A stretch of DNA of 64,000 nt from Siphonodentalium dalli (lineage: Eukaryota > Mollusca > Scaphopoda > Gadilida > Siphonodentaliidae): the NCBI GenBank assembly GCA_032622095.1, contig CP136063.1:10023814-10087813 (forward strand). The letters are read 5' to 3'. The stretch's first letter is position 1, and each line of letters opens with the position of its first letter. The position numbers were made by a program, and so were the translations under genes. Under the pieces are notes generated by a model. The model was not told the origin of the DNA. It did not search any database and saw only the letters and a list, made by a program, of their open reading frames with translations. Shown one piece after another: positions 47,181 to 57,845 of this stretch.

Positions 47181-48146
47181 TCAGTTCGCGGTGTAGTCCA
47201 AGTCTTCTTGTACTAAAACCAGCTAAGATATTGGGATGGCGATGCTGGCGTTTAGTCCAAGCCCGCTTGCATACCAATCCTACCACACGACTTACGCCCA
47301 CGATCTGTGGCGGGAATCTGTGGTGTATTTTACTCGATTTACCTAGCAAATCAATACATGATGCTATATACATCGGAAAGGCTTACATCTTATGGTCACA
47401 ATGGTGTATAATAATCTAACTTTAATGTTAAATTACACATAGAATATTCCGGTTGATTGCCACAAACATCGTTGTTTTTTCTGTTTGTTTACTTAACTGA
47501 AAGCCGAACTCAGGTTCCGAAGAACTTCGGCATTGTCCGGTGTTTGTTTTGGCCGAGACGAATTTCGATACAAACAAAATGGCGGCCCCCATGATATTCT
47601 AATGCTCATTGTGTTTACACTGTTTTAAACTGTGAGATGGTTATAATTCCCGTAATTTATTTAATGTATTACATTTATATCTTCAATATGTTTTTAATCT
47701 ATGTATTTATTTATTTATTTATTGTCACGTATAATTACGATTACAATGGATAATTCATCGTGCGTGGTTGATTGAAAATCTACGGAATATTTTCACCGGA
47801 AAATGCCGAACGCAGTTCGCAAGGTCAACTGAGTTCGCATACTTAAAAAAATATGTAAACACTGCGGCAAATGTTTCTTTTCACATTACATTACCGCTTT
47901 CAATTCACAACCGATGTGGGTTTCAGATCAAATAGCATGTCTTCTGCGGAAAATATCCGTTTATTGTCGCAATTGTGATATTTTATTTCATATAATTGTG
48001 GTTTTATTTGAGCGGGTCACTAACGCTTAAGCCGTGTCATAAGCGAGCATATAGGGCGGTCTTGGACTAAACGCCAGCATCGCCATCCCAATATCTTAGC
48101 TGGTTTTAGTACAAGAAGACTTGGACTATTCGCGGTGGGGCACTGC
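47181..48146. mobile_element. ~970-bp inverted-repeat element inside block 2
   Basis: An ~85-bp inverted repeat bounds it. The left copy holds TAGTCCAAGTCTTCTTGTAC, TAAAACCAGCTAAGATATTG and GGATGGCGATGCTGGCG; the inverse is at 48,058-48,140, nearly identical. Inside, GCCGAACTCAG and TTCGGCATT.TCCGGTG also recur inverted near 47,502-47,540 and 47,788-47,830. No open frame of note. Confidence 0.75.
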
Positions 48147-48540
48147 GACGTGATGCACGGCCCGGGTAGTGCGCGTGATAGATTATCAGGCCGCACTATC
48201 ATTCAAAGTGCGAGGTTTATATAGAACATTCAGTGATGTTCCTCCATCTGCGCAGATGCAGGTGAGCGTGTACACAATAATATCATTTTCTATCTCGGGT
48301 GTGATTTAGAACATTCAGTGATGTTGGGCCATCTGCGCAGATGCAAATGGCTGATGTAATTGTGATGGATGTCCTTGTTTATATGGTTGTGATGGAATGT
48401 TTTTGTGCATGTATATTGGAATGATTGTGTAATTGGTGAGAATAAATATGGTCCGCGTGACGATGCAGCGCGCTATCCTATATGGGTGTTGTTGTTCTTG
48501 GGTATATTCGGGATGAAGGATGGAACTCGTTTAGGGGAAA

Positions 48541-48748
48541 ACAAAGGGTAAGAGCATTGGTGGATAGTGGAGCGGATTGTTCACTAATTAATATAAACTT
48601 GTATGAGAGATTACACGAACAACCCAAACGTATTAAGAAACAAGCAACTGTTACTTCAGCGAGCAATGACACATTAGAAATAATAGGGTATATAAACCTC
48701 GATTTTAAAATAAACAAACTAAAGGTTATAAAGGTTGTATGTAACTAA
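48541..48748 (+). pseudogene. pol: Ty3-like pol: aspartic protease remnant
   Basis: The frame reads RALVDSGADCSLI, where DSG is the active-site aspartate loop of retropepsins, and ends in a TAA after VVCN. The protease would free Gag and Pol products. Its reading phase matches the left pol piece through GAAA. Confidence 0.75.
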
Positions 48749-50605
48749 GAAATTAAACAGGTAACTTATACTTGGACGAGATTTTTTAAGAGACAATGGA
48801 GTAAGAATGTATTTTTTCATATGGGAGCCATGAAAATTAAAAATCAGTTAGTGGGTCTCGTACCAGATATCCAAATTGCATCTTTAATACGCCTGAAGGC
48901 TAATTGTAAATTAAAGCCTAGGACAGGTGCCATTTGTTCTGCTAAAATTATTGGAGGAGCAAAAATGTTTGAATCTTCCTTCATAATGGCGACTTGTACA
49001 GAACAGGGATTTCTCAGTGAACATCCCGGACTCACGTTGGAAGAGTCAATAACGACAACTGAAAGTGATTATATTCCTGTTAAAATAATTAATCAAACTG
49101 ACAGGCATTATAATTTAAAACATGGCTATGTTGTGGGGAAAATATGTCCTATGCAAGAAGCAGAAATAAATCAAATTTCTAATTCTTTTGAAATGGAGGA
49201 GGCGCATGTCGATGAGAAAGAAATTTAAATGTGGTCACTGAATTGGTATTGAAAAATCAGGATATTTTTGCTGCAAACAATAGACAATTGGGGGAAACAC
49301 CAACATATAAAATGGAAATCAGGAACTGGTGTCACAAAAACCTTATAGAGTACCTTTGCACCGAAGACAGCTATATAGAGATGTTATTGATTCAATGGAA
49401 AACGCAGGAATAATAACCAAATCTAAGAGTCCGTGGTCAAATGCCTGTTTTATGATTCCTAAAAGTGATGGTACATGGAGATTTGTTTGTGATTTTCGAT
49501 CGCTAAAAAAGATAACAAAGAAAATTTGTTATCCTTTGGCTATAATTGATGATATAATTTCGGAGATAAAGGGATCCAAAGTGTTCAGTCTATTGGACGC
49601 AAGACAAGGCTATTTTGCCATGCCTATCAATGAAAAAGACAGAGAAAAGACTACATTTATTTGTTTCTATGGTAACTGTTTTTTTAATCGCACTGCATAT
49701 GGGTTGAAGAACGCTCCGAGCGCATACAGTGATTGATGGCGATTGTTTTAAAAGGGCTAACTAACGTTATCAACTATATTGATGATATATTGATTTTCAG
49801 TGATTGTATGTCTAATCACGTGACTCATGTAAAGCAGGTATTTCAAAGGCTAAGGGAACATAGTATCAAACTGAAATTAAAGAAGTGTTCATTTTTCAAA
49901 TCAGAGACAAAATATTTGGGTTTTATAGTAAATGAATCAGGTATAGCACCAGATCCTAACAAGATTAAAGCATTGAAAAACATGATAGCGCCTACTACGA
50001 TCAGGGGCGTAAGAGGTTTTATTGGCGCGATGTCGTACTATCGACGTTTTCTCCCTAATTTTAGTAAAATATCTATCCCTTTGATTAATTTAACTAAGAA
50101 ATATGCCAAGTTTAAATGGGATAAACAGTGCCAAGAGGCTTTTGAATATTTAAAAGAAAGTCTAGTTGTCATACCTCAACTTGCAAATCCAGATTTGAAT
50201 AAACCATATACATTGTATACAGATAGTAGTCAAAATGCGATTGGGGCGGTGTTAGTTCAAAATTGTGATCAAAATGAGGGAATAAATATACCACAATGTA
50301 GGAATGAAAAGCCAATCTATTTCCTGTCAGCAAAATTGAGTCCTACACTGTGCAAAATGTCAGTGATAGAAAAAGAATCCTATGCAATATGTTATGCTCT
50401 TAAAAAGCTTGATCATTATTTAAATAAAGCCACCTTTACTATTAAAATGGATCATCAACCTTTAAAATATTTATTAACCACTCAATATAATAATCAGAAA
50501 ATTCAGAGGTGGATGTTGTGTTTATCAGCCTATAATTGCACTATAGAATATCTGCCAGAAGTGAGAATAGTGTAGCAGATTTGTTGAGTAGAATTCCATA
50601 CTCAA
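48749..50605 (+). pseudogene. pol: Ty3-like pol: reverse transcriptase and RNase H, broken
   Basis: Motifs in order: a linker (ESSFIMATCTEQG), the RT entry SPWSNACFMIPKSDGTW, VCDFRSLKKIT, FSLLDARQGYFAMPI, YGLKNAPSAY, the catalytic NYIDDILIFSD (about 49,764-49,800), then YYRRFLPNFSKIS. RNase H has LYTDSSQNAIGAVL, EKESYAICYALKK and MDHQPLKYLL, so its acidic residues remain. Breaks: a stop at 48,748, frameshifts near 49,230, 49,330 and 49,735, and another near 50,560, after which the end of the region (NSVADLLSRIP) is in another frame. Confidence 0.88.
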
Positions 50606-50911
50606 TATAAACTGAGGCACATTTGTCTGACATCGAGATAAATTATAATAATTTACAAATAAATGTGATTCACTCAAATCAAATTTCTCGAAAGTTGCAG
50701 AATGTAAAGTGGAACCCAATGATCCATTACCCCAAGGCGATTTATCAAATGAAGAAGTCGCTCAATTTAATATGAAAACTGAACAAGGAAAAGACTCAGC
50801 AATTCAAGAGGTCATTGCATCATATAAAATAATCCTCCCCCATCAATTACTAATAAACATTTACGTATAGAAGATGTCTTATATTACATATCAAATGCAG
50901 ACGATGACCCC

Positions 50912-51601
50912 ATGTTGACATTATATATACCGGGTCATTTACAAGAAAATGTACTAACTCAATATCATGATAAACTGGGACATTTTGGATTTGAGCACAC
51001 ATTTCAAATAATTCGTCGTAAATATTACTGGCAAAATATGTACAAGTGTATATATGCACATTGTGAGAAGTGTGTAATTTGTAAATCACGGAATCTGGTT
51101 AAACTGAGACCTCCATTACAAGACACTGACATGCCAGCTTTTACAGGCGCAAAATGGAGTATAGATATATCAGGGCCATTTCCGCGGACATTAGCAAATA
51201 ATAAATATTTGTTAACTTGGTTTTGTTTGTATAGTGGTTGGATAGAGTCATTTCCAATAACTAGTAAAAGCACGGATTTGATTATTCATTGTCTTTTGGA
51301 AGATATTATACCAAGATTTGGCGTTCCAATACAGATTTTGAGGAATAATGCGAAGGAGTTCACTTCAAATAATTTTAAAGAAGTATGTAAAAATCTAGGA
51401 ATAAAATTGGTTTTAACAAATTATTATTCACCTCAGTCTAATAGTCGAAATGAAAGAAGCCATAACTGTTTGAATGATATACTTTCCAAAATTATGGAAG
51501 GAAATCAGCGAACATGTGATCTTGTTTTGGAACAAGCATTATTAGCACATAGATGCATGATTTCAGTAACGAAAAGACACGAAGACTCCTGTATGATGTG
51601 A
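50912..51601 (+). pseudogene. pol: Ty3-like pol: integrase fragment, 3'-truncated
   Basis: The HHCC zinc domain (HDKLGHFGFEH... HCEKCVICK) and the catalytic core (WSIDISGPFP; FGVPIQILRNNAKEF; SPQSNSRNERSH) are readable. The second catalytic aspartate is replaced: the usual DxGxEF-like position reads NNAKEF. The core is followed by a few residues and a TGA at 51,599; the C-terminal domain, the 3' end and a 3' LTR are absent. The integrase would be inactive. Confidence 0.85.
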
Positions 51602-51794
51602 TTGCCTTCTGATTAATAAAATATTGGTGCCAACAATATGATAATATTATGTTGAACTAAATCAGACTAAATCCAAATTCACCAACAAGCAATATTGTTA
51701 TTAGAATGAGATACCACCATCATACCGGTTGGTATTTTTTCATTCTTGCCATATTTGTCATGTTTCAGGTGTTAGCGTGTGCAATCAAAAGAGG

Positions 51795-51990
51795 ATATAC
51801 AACGACTCCCCAGTTTATAGCGGAATTTACAAACCGAGTCCAGAAAATTAGATCTGGACGAGCCTTTGTTGAGGTCCAGACCTAATGTAGAGGACGAGTT
51901 TTGTAAATTTCGCTATAGCCTATACTCTGGGACGAGTTATAGATTATATTTATTACATGATCTAAAGCCTCGACAAAACCTACTTAAATC
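51795..51990 (+). mobile_element. Foldback with GAG-mismatch hairpin, diverged copy C
   Basis: Left arm 51,812-51,862 has TATAGCGGAATTTACAAACC, GAGTCC and TCTGGACGAGCC; right arm 51,866-51,920 has GAGGTCCAGA, GGACGAGTTTTGTAAATTTC and GCTATAGCC. As in copies A and B, GAG stands on the same strand in both arms at two symmetric places. The lead GAGGATAT and the following TTATTACATGATCT match parts of copies A and B, but the stem sequence is different. Confidence 0.65.
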
Positions 51991-52680
51991 AACAAATGGG
52001 ACGCTAAACTAACATCGGCGTCTATAAGACATGCGATGACTGTCCATGTAAATGTGCGTTGTTTGAGCATGTAAAAAATAATCCCAGATAAATAAAGACA
52101 CTTTGATGTATTTAATGGTGTATATATCATGACATAACTTTTCAAACTATTCATGCTAATAGCTGGTTGGAAAAATATTGGAAGGCATAATATACGATAA
52201 ATGTGATATGAAGGTTACATATGTATCAATAAAGAATGACCCATTTTACTGATTTCCTTATACTTCAAATACGAGTGACTCTCACTTTGGTGTGGAACGT
52301 CAATTGAAAAAAAGAAAATTAAATTAATTAGTACATGTATTTATTACTTGTATATGTTAATTGTAAATTTGCGAGTCTAGGGTGGATAATGTTATACAAA
52401 TATTTACTATAAGTTAACCTTTCATACATGCAGGGTACATGTACTATTATAGCTATATACGATCATGAAACATGACTACAAACAGCAAGTGTTATGTTCT
52501 ATTAGACACTCCAAGAAGGAACATGCATCGGTGCTATGGGCCCAAGTTTATGAAACTCCTATGATCCCATAAGAATAACACATGAGGTATTTCACTGTTC
52601 GTGCAAAAAATGTGCTATCTTGGCGCATTTGCACTCGTATGGTAAACTGACGACAGGAACAACCACAATCACTTGTGTGT
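51991..52680. other. Non-coding stretch without recognised features
   Basis: No gene or shared repeat is recognised; AT-rich throughout. Confidence 0.4.
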
Positions 52681-52974
52681 ATATATTTCCTAGTGGTAGG
52701 AAGTTCAATGGCGGCTATAACTTAATTTCACAATGCGTTCCATAGTTGGGTATTTCGATATTCCAGAAGGGACATTGATCAACTCATCCTAGAATATAGA
52801 CAGAATGTCCTTTATCAATGTACCAGCCCAGTGTGAAAATGAGTGGTGTGAGAGCGCAATAAAATATATAATACGGCCTTAGAATTGTGACATAACCAGT
52901 AATTGTGTACAGTGATCTCAACGCTACCTGCTATTAAAGTTTTGATGCTGACGGTGCTTGGTGTCTATTCAATT

Positions 52975-53160
52975 TAACAATTTCATGACTTGAGTTTCCT
53001 GAAATATTACGAAAACCCTGTGACAACGCATTATCTTACATATACGAGGATTCCTATATATAAGGGAAGGCACTGGAAGGTGGTCTTTAATGCTACAGCA
53101 GTGCAGCTCCCAGCATCAAAAGGTTAAACATTAAATATTGCAGGAAAAATACAAACAGTC
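52975..53160 (+). mobile_element. Hairpin repeat family E, copy 5
   Basis: TTTCCTGAAATATTACGAAA, ACCCTGTGACAACGCATTAT, a weak hairpin (TACATATACGAGG...TATATATAAGGG) and the tail GGTCTTTAATGCTACAGCAG, AGGTTAAACATTAAA. Lead and tail match the 20.9-kb copy. Confidence 0.6.
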
Positions 53161-53214
53161 ACTAAAATGCTTAAAATGTCCAGGTTGTGCGATTAAATCT
53201 GAGTTTAAATCGTT

Positions 53215-53560
53215 ATATCTAGAGGATCTGAAACAAGTTATTATTTTATACGGAATTTATCAACCGAGTTCACTAAATTCGATTTGAGCCGAGGTTTACC
53301 GAGGCTCAAATAGAATTTAGTGGACGAGGTTGATAAATTACGTATAAAATAGTATGAGTTTGAGATACTTTTTATCACATGATAATATTATCATACTATC
53401 GCTAAAATTGTATTGAAAATAACAATAATTAACTGCAGCCAGTGAACTGCGAACTTTGGCCCAAAGAACAGCGTGACGTCATTGCACGCGACGATATTAC
53501 ACGTGTCTATTACGCTCGAATATAACACATGAAAATAGTGCTAATCATGTGATAAATATA
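53215..53560 (+). mobile_element. Foldback with GAG-mismatch hairpin, copy B
   Basis: A close relative of copy A at 7.1 kb in the same orientation. The stem arms (TATTTTATACG, AATTTATCAACCGAGTTCAC and GTGGACGAGGTTGATAAATT, CGTATAAAATA) pair better at the outer end than in copy A. The second half shares GACGTCATTGCACGCGACGA, TATTACACGTGT and CTAATCATGTGATAAA with copy A. Confidence 0.75.
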
Positions 53561-54109
53561 TATATGTCACTTTTATTGAAGAAACTGTGTTAAGCAACAA
53601 TAATGCAGGAATGTAGAGACACTTGTGGGGAAGGGTCAGTTAGAATATGCCGACCCAGCGTGTGATTAACAGCCCGCATATGTGTGTTATCGGCATCTGG
53701 TATATGACATACTTGCATACGTCGCGTAAGGATAACAATTTGTATTTGACTGAACGTGCGATCATTACGCCTTTGCAATTGTTCGATATACTGCAACAGT
53801 AACTCACGCCTGCGATTTTGTGTATATATTTCGTACCAAGCGTGCGATATTGATGTCATGTCAAGTGCGTCCATATGCGTGCGACATACATTATATGGCA
53901 ATAGTTTGACAATCCGTTAGTGGTATACTATGTTCAATCGTGGCTAATTCTTAATTTCACATTGCGTTCTAGAGTTGGGATTAGTCAATATTCCGCAAGG
54001 GGTGCTCACATGGTTGCGACATCGATGAAATGATCCTGGCATCACTGAACATTGCTTTATTGAAGTAGTAGCGCAGTGCACGAAGTGTACACAAAATAAA
54101 GCCTTAACA

Positions 54110-54424
54110 GTTTGTTTGTTTGTTTGTTTGTTTGTTAGGGTTTATCGTCGATCCAGCCGCTAGGCCACACACGACGTTGTCATTTTTACGGGTGGAGGAA
54201 AGACCACGCAGAGGCTTAATTTCTCTGGGAAATCGTTCCACTGCGTGCTGAAACCACCGACCCCCGGAAAGCAACTGACAAACTTGCCCAGATACACGAT
54301 TCTGGTCACCCTCTGGTCACCCTCCCTATGGGTTTCGAACCAGCTTCGTCAGCGCTGGACGGCCTGTGAGGGCGTACTGGACCTGGCTGGCACTCTACCG
54401 ACTGGACCACGGGGGCCCCATAAT
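54110..54424 (-). mobile_element. tRNA-derived SINE with 9-bp target duplication
   Basis: Read on the - strand it starts GGGGCCCCCGTGGTCCAGTC, with an A-box-like TGGTCCAGTCGGTAGAG (54,393-54,409) and a B box GGTTCGAAACC (54,331-54,341), the split RNA polymerase III promoter of tRNA-derived SINEs. A central region with TCTTTCCTCCACCCGTAAAA follows, and the 3' tail is (AAAC)n at 54,110-54,135. The flanks carry the exact direct repeat GCCTTAACA at 54,101-54,109 and 54,425-54,433. It is the most GC-rich part of its surroundings and appears young. Confidence 0.9.
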
Positions 54425-55334
54425 GCCTTAACATGTTTACATAACCAGTAATTGGGTACAGTATTCTCGGCTACGTGTATGACTGAATGGTGGTGCTGGT
54501 GGTTTTGGTCTCCGTATTAAATCGAAGCAGATGACAATTATCGCAAGAAAAATACAAATGAAGTCACTAAAATGCAGGTGTTATATAGTTGAATCAATGC
54601 GTATTTTTTTACCTGAAATTGGGCATATTTATTCAAGAAACAGTGTTAGGCAACATCTATCTTGAATGGATATAGAGACATCGGTGGGGAAGAGTCAGTT
54701 ATAATATATCGATCAAGCGTGTGGTAAACAGACCCAACTGCGTGTTTGTTACTGGTCGATAGTGTGTGATACTCATGCATGCGTCTCTTAAGGAGAACAA
54801 TAATGGTTCTTGCCAGATTGTGCTATCCTACGCCATTGAACTCGTCCGATATAGTGTTGTCAGTAACCCACACGCGCCGTTTTGTGTATATATTCCATAC
54901 CAAGCGTGCGGCATTGCTATCGTGTCATAAGTGTATCCATATGCTTGCGATATACACTAGTTATGGTAATAGTCTGTCCAACCGGTAGTGGTACATTGTA
55001 TTCAATCGTGGCTACTTAATTTCACATTGCGTTCCCAAGTTTATCAACATATCCTGGTATTTATTCCACACCCGTTGACGTGAGGTACATGTATTCAACG
55101 GAATCCCAGCCATTGGATACATAGTAGTGTATACCTCTAGTGGAATACAAGCCGGAACTATTCTTGTTGACGTTGTCGCCAAGAAAGATGACGTACATTA
55201 CGTCCATCATCCGCTTCCGGTGATATCCCCCCATAATTACTGGCTATTTGTCAGACTTAAATCACAATAAAGGTGGCTATAGTAACAATCGATATGACAT
55301 TCATGGATTGAACTTATCTGACTGAATGGTGTAG

Positions 55335-55515
55335 GATAAATACAGAACACAACTTGCATCATAATGTCAAATCTTTTATCGAACTCGTTGCGGACGGCAC
55401 AAAGTTATATTTCGCTCTGCTACGCTCTCGCGAAATATATCGTTGCGCCATCCGCAACTCATTCGATAAAAAATTCTCGATTAAGATGCACGTTGTGTTC
55501 TGTCTATATATTGAC
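55335..55515. mobile_element. Foldback hairpin D with CTC mismatches
   Basis: Left arm 55,341-55,419: ACAGAACACAACTTGCATCA, TTTTATCGAACTCGTTGCGG and ATATTTCGCTCTGC. Right arm 55,424-55,503 gives the inverse of ACAGAACACAACGTGCATCT, TTTTATCGAATGAGTTGCGG and ATATTTCGCGAGAGC. Pairing is near perfect except at two symmetric places where both arms carry CTC on the top strand. The layout is that of copies A-C read on the other strand, although the stem sequence is unrelated. Confidence 0.7.
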
Positions 55516-55950
55516 TGAACAATGCGTTATTGACGTAGTAGCAGTGTACAAATTATTGATGTAGGAACGCTTTGCACACAAATAACGCCTTATAACGGTG
55601 TGACATAACCTGTAATTGGGCACAATATTATCGACTATGGTATGACTGAATTTTGGAATTATGTCGCGTAAGGATGACACTTAGGGTATTGGCTGAACGT
55701 GCTGTCCTTATACATTGCAATCGTTCGATATACTGATACCAGTAAGACACGCGTGCGGTTTTGTGTATGTATCTCACATATTGATATAGTGTCAAATGCA
55801 TGCGTTCATATGCTTGCGACATACACTGTGGCATGGTATGTCAATCCGTTAATGTCAATATGTTCAATCGTGGTTAGTTCTGAATGGCACACTTGTGTTC
55901 TTTAGTTGGGATATGGGACGAACACCCGTATACTTGCGACATGACTCTAA

Positions 55951-57590
55951 CAGGCCTTGTTCCTTCAGATTGTAAACTGTACTATACTATATGACGTCAC
56001 CATGTGCTCACACAATTCCCTCCAACTTATACAAATAAGCATTTCCATCTCAGATTTGAATAGTTGGAAATTTTCGGACTATATGACAGCTGTGTAGCAA
56101 CATACCATGAGCTATACAGCACACTCTGTAATCACTCCACATGTAGTGCCGAATTTCAACACACAACTTGGAGCATGTTGTAATGTAATTTTATTAAATC
56201 TCCACGCTGTCAAGCAGACCAGATCTTCGATATTACCAGTATACACATCAAGTAGATACCATGTTGTGAAAATGTCAACAGTGTCGCACGAAAGAACACC
56301 TCTTCGAAAGTTCTATTTGAGCACAGGAAGACATGTCATTATTTCCCTTTATCTTTGTCACAGCAATTTCGTCGATTAATTTCGATACCGGTATAATTCA
56401 AAAGCGGTAATAATTATAAATGTATTTTGGATCGCAAACTGCCAGATTTAATCTACATGGGCTTTATTACGTTTACGTATGGTCATATTAATCATTAATC
56501 CTTCCCATGTTGGATACAAATTAAAACAAAAAAATGGATCACACTTTGGTAAAAATAGATGGTATTTATGCTCAATTTTAATTATCCACATTCATGTCAT
56601 GATTTCTGAGTACCAAGCAATTATGCCAGTGTATATGATATGAGTGACTGATATAAAAGAAAAGACCACATTCAAGTAATTGTGCTAATAATAAAACCCA
56701 CCCCTTCATCTGTGTATCAACACTAAAATTGTAATTTATACAAACATTACTATTCATCTTGTAAATGTGACCAGAGTGTAGTATCAATCAGTGTGTTCGT
56801 AAAATATGTCACCAAGCTATGTTCTGATATACATGTATATACATGCCCATATTTATCATTATATGGCATTATAATATGATCTATAACAATTGTTTAATGA
56901 TATATTTAGTTATATAATAATTTTGGACTTAATTCGTGATCCAAAGTTAAACAGATGTAAATTTGGTTCTCCATTACCCTAGTGAATAACTGATACCCCA
57001 AAGCTGATAATAAAACTGACAATTATTTTCATAACAACTGAAGTTTGTTCCCCAAATCACATATCATAACTACAACATTTGTTTTCATAACTGAAATGTG
57101 TACCCTTCATATGAGCTCTCTCCAATGAGCAAATAACCAAATTTTGAACATGTATACATAATGTCATTGTGGGTAAGGGTTACTGATCATATACATATAT
57201 AAATCAGTCTCAATAATTGGAGTCAAAATACATTGATATACATCTACCGCCACAGTAAATTAATAATACATCATGGTGGCATGGGCCAAACTTTAACTGT
57301 AATATTGCCTCCTCCCATCAATCCAGTTATTATTCCCCCAAGTTGCCCCATACAGTGTGTAAACATAACTATGTGCACCATGAATGCAACATACTAAAGC
57401 ACATATATATAATTATTCATTTGTATATGTACATATTGCCATAATATGATATATTATATATTATATTGATTATATACATTATGTGTATTATTTGTTGTAG
57501 ATCCATAACAAATGATAAATTATGTGAGCATATATATATATATATATATGTCATTGAAAAATGTCCTTTGCAAATTTGAATAGTTTTACT
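55951..57590. other. Non-coding stretch without recognised features
   Basis: AT-rich DNA with only short open frames. A short (TA)n run lies at 57,530-57,550. Confidence 0.4.
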
Positions 57591-57594
57591 TAAT

Positions 57595-57675
57595 AATTAT
57601 ATATGTATGTGTGTATTTGTATGTATGTGTATGTGTGTGTATGTATGTATATGTATATGTGTACATGTATATGTG

Positions 57676-57723
<48 letters not shown>

Positions 57724-57845
57724 GTGTGTGTATATATGCGTATGTATGTATACGTATATATATGTGTATGTGTGTATGTGTGTATATGTATGTATGTATA
57801 TATGTGTGTGTGTATATATATACACAGATACACACATATATACAT
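57595..57845 (+). repeat. TATG/TA compound microsatellite
   Basis: TATGTATG and TGTA runs flank a pure (TA)n core of about 40 bp at 57,678-57,720. Long open frames on both strands reflect the repeat (Tyr/Ile/Val/Cys/Thr/His only) and are not genes. Confidence 0.95.

Larger units (their letters stand above)
44724..48536 (+). mobile_element. Inserted block 2 in pol (3,813 bp), GAAA-bounded
   Basis: It lies head to tail with block 1 and has the same 153-bp start and 82-bp end, again between GAAA copies (44,720 and 48,537). Its interior has two tandem duplications, a ~970-bp inverted-repeat element and four copies of a double-hairpin motif. No transposase or recombinase frame is recognised, so it would be non-autonomous. 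The 91-codon frame crossing the junction at 44,720 is formed by joining the end of one block to the start of the next. Confidence 0.75.
52700..55950 (+). repeat. Tandem repeat with ~0.9-kb unit, about 3.5 diverged copies
   Basis: Landmarks recur in order: TCAATCGTGGCTA then TTAATTTCACA.TGCGTTC near 52,712 (partial), 53,933, 54,998 and 55,862; CATAACC.GTAATTG near 52,887, 54,437 and 55,601; and GCGTAAGGAT.ACA...TTTTGTGTATATAT near 53,720, 54,780 and 55,670. Measured spacing is larger because each copy carries insertions (53.0-53.6, 54.1-54.4 and 55.3-55.5 kb). A 103-codon frame on the - strand at 53,590-53,901 lies in the unit but is not open in the other copies. Confidence 0.7.

Noticed and set aside
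42968-48536. Helitron identity for the inserted blocks
   Set aside because: The starts are TATTC rather than TC at an A|T site, there is no CTRR end with a preceding hairpin, and a 4-bp direct repeat is present at each junction.
53590-53901. A 103-codon frame on the - strand
   Set aside because: It lies in a tandem repeat whose other copies do not keep the frame, and no domain is seen.
54361-54420. A genuine tRNA gene
   Set aside because: The A and B boxes are present, but the body continues into a SINE with an (AAAC)n tail and target duplications, and no complete cloverleaf is expected after the B box.
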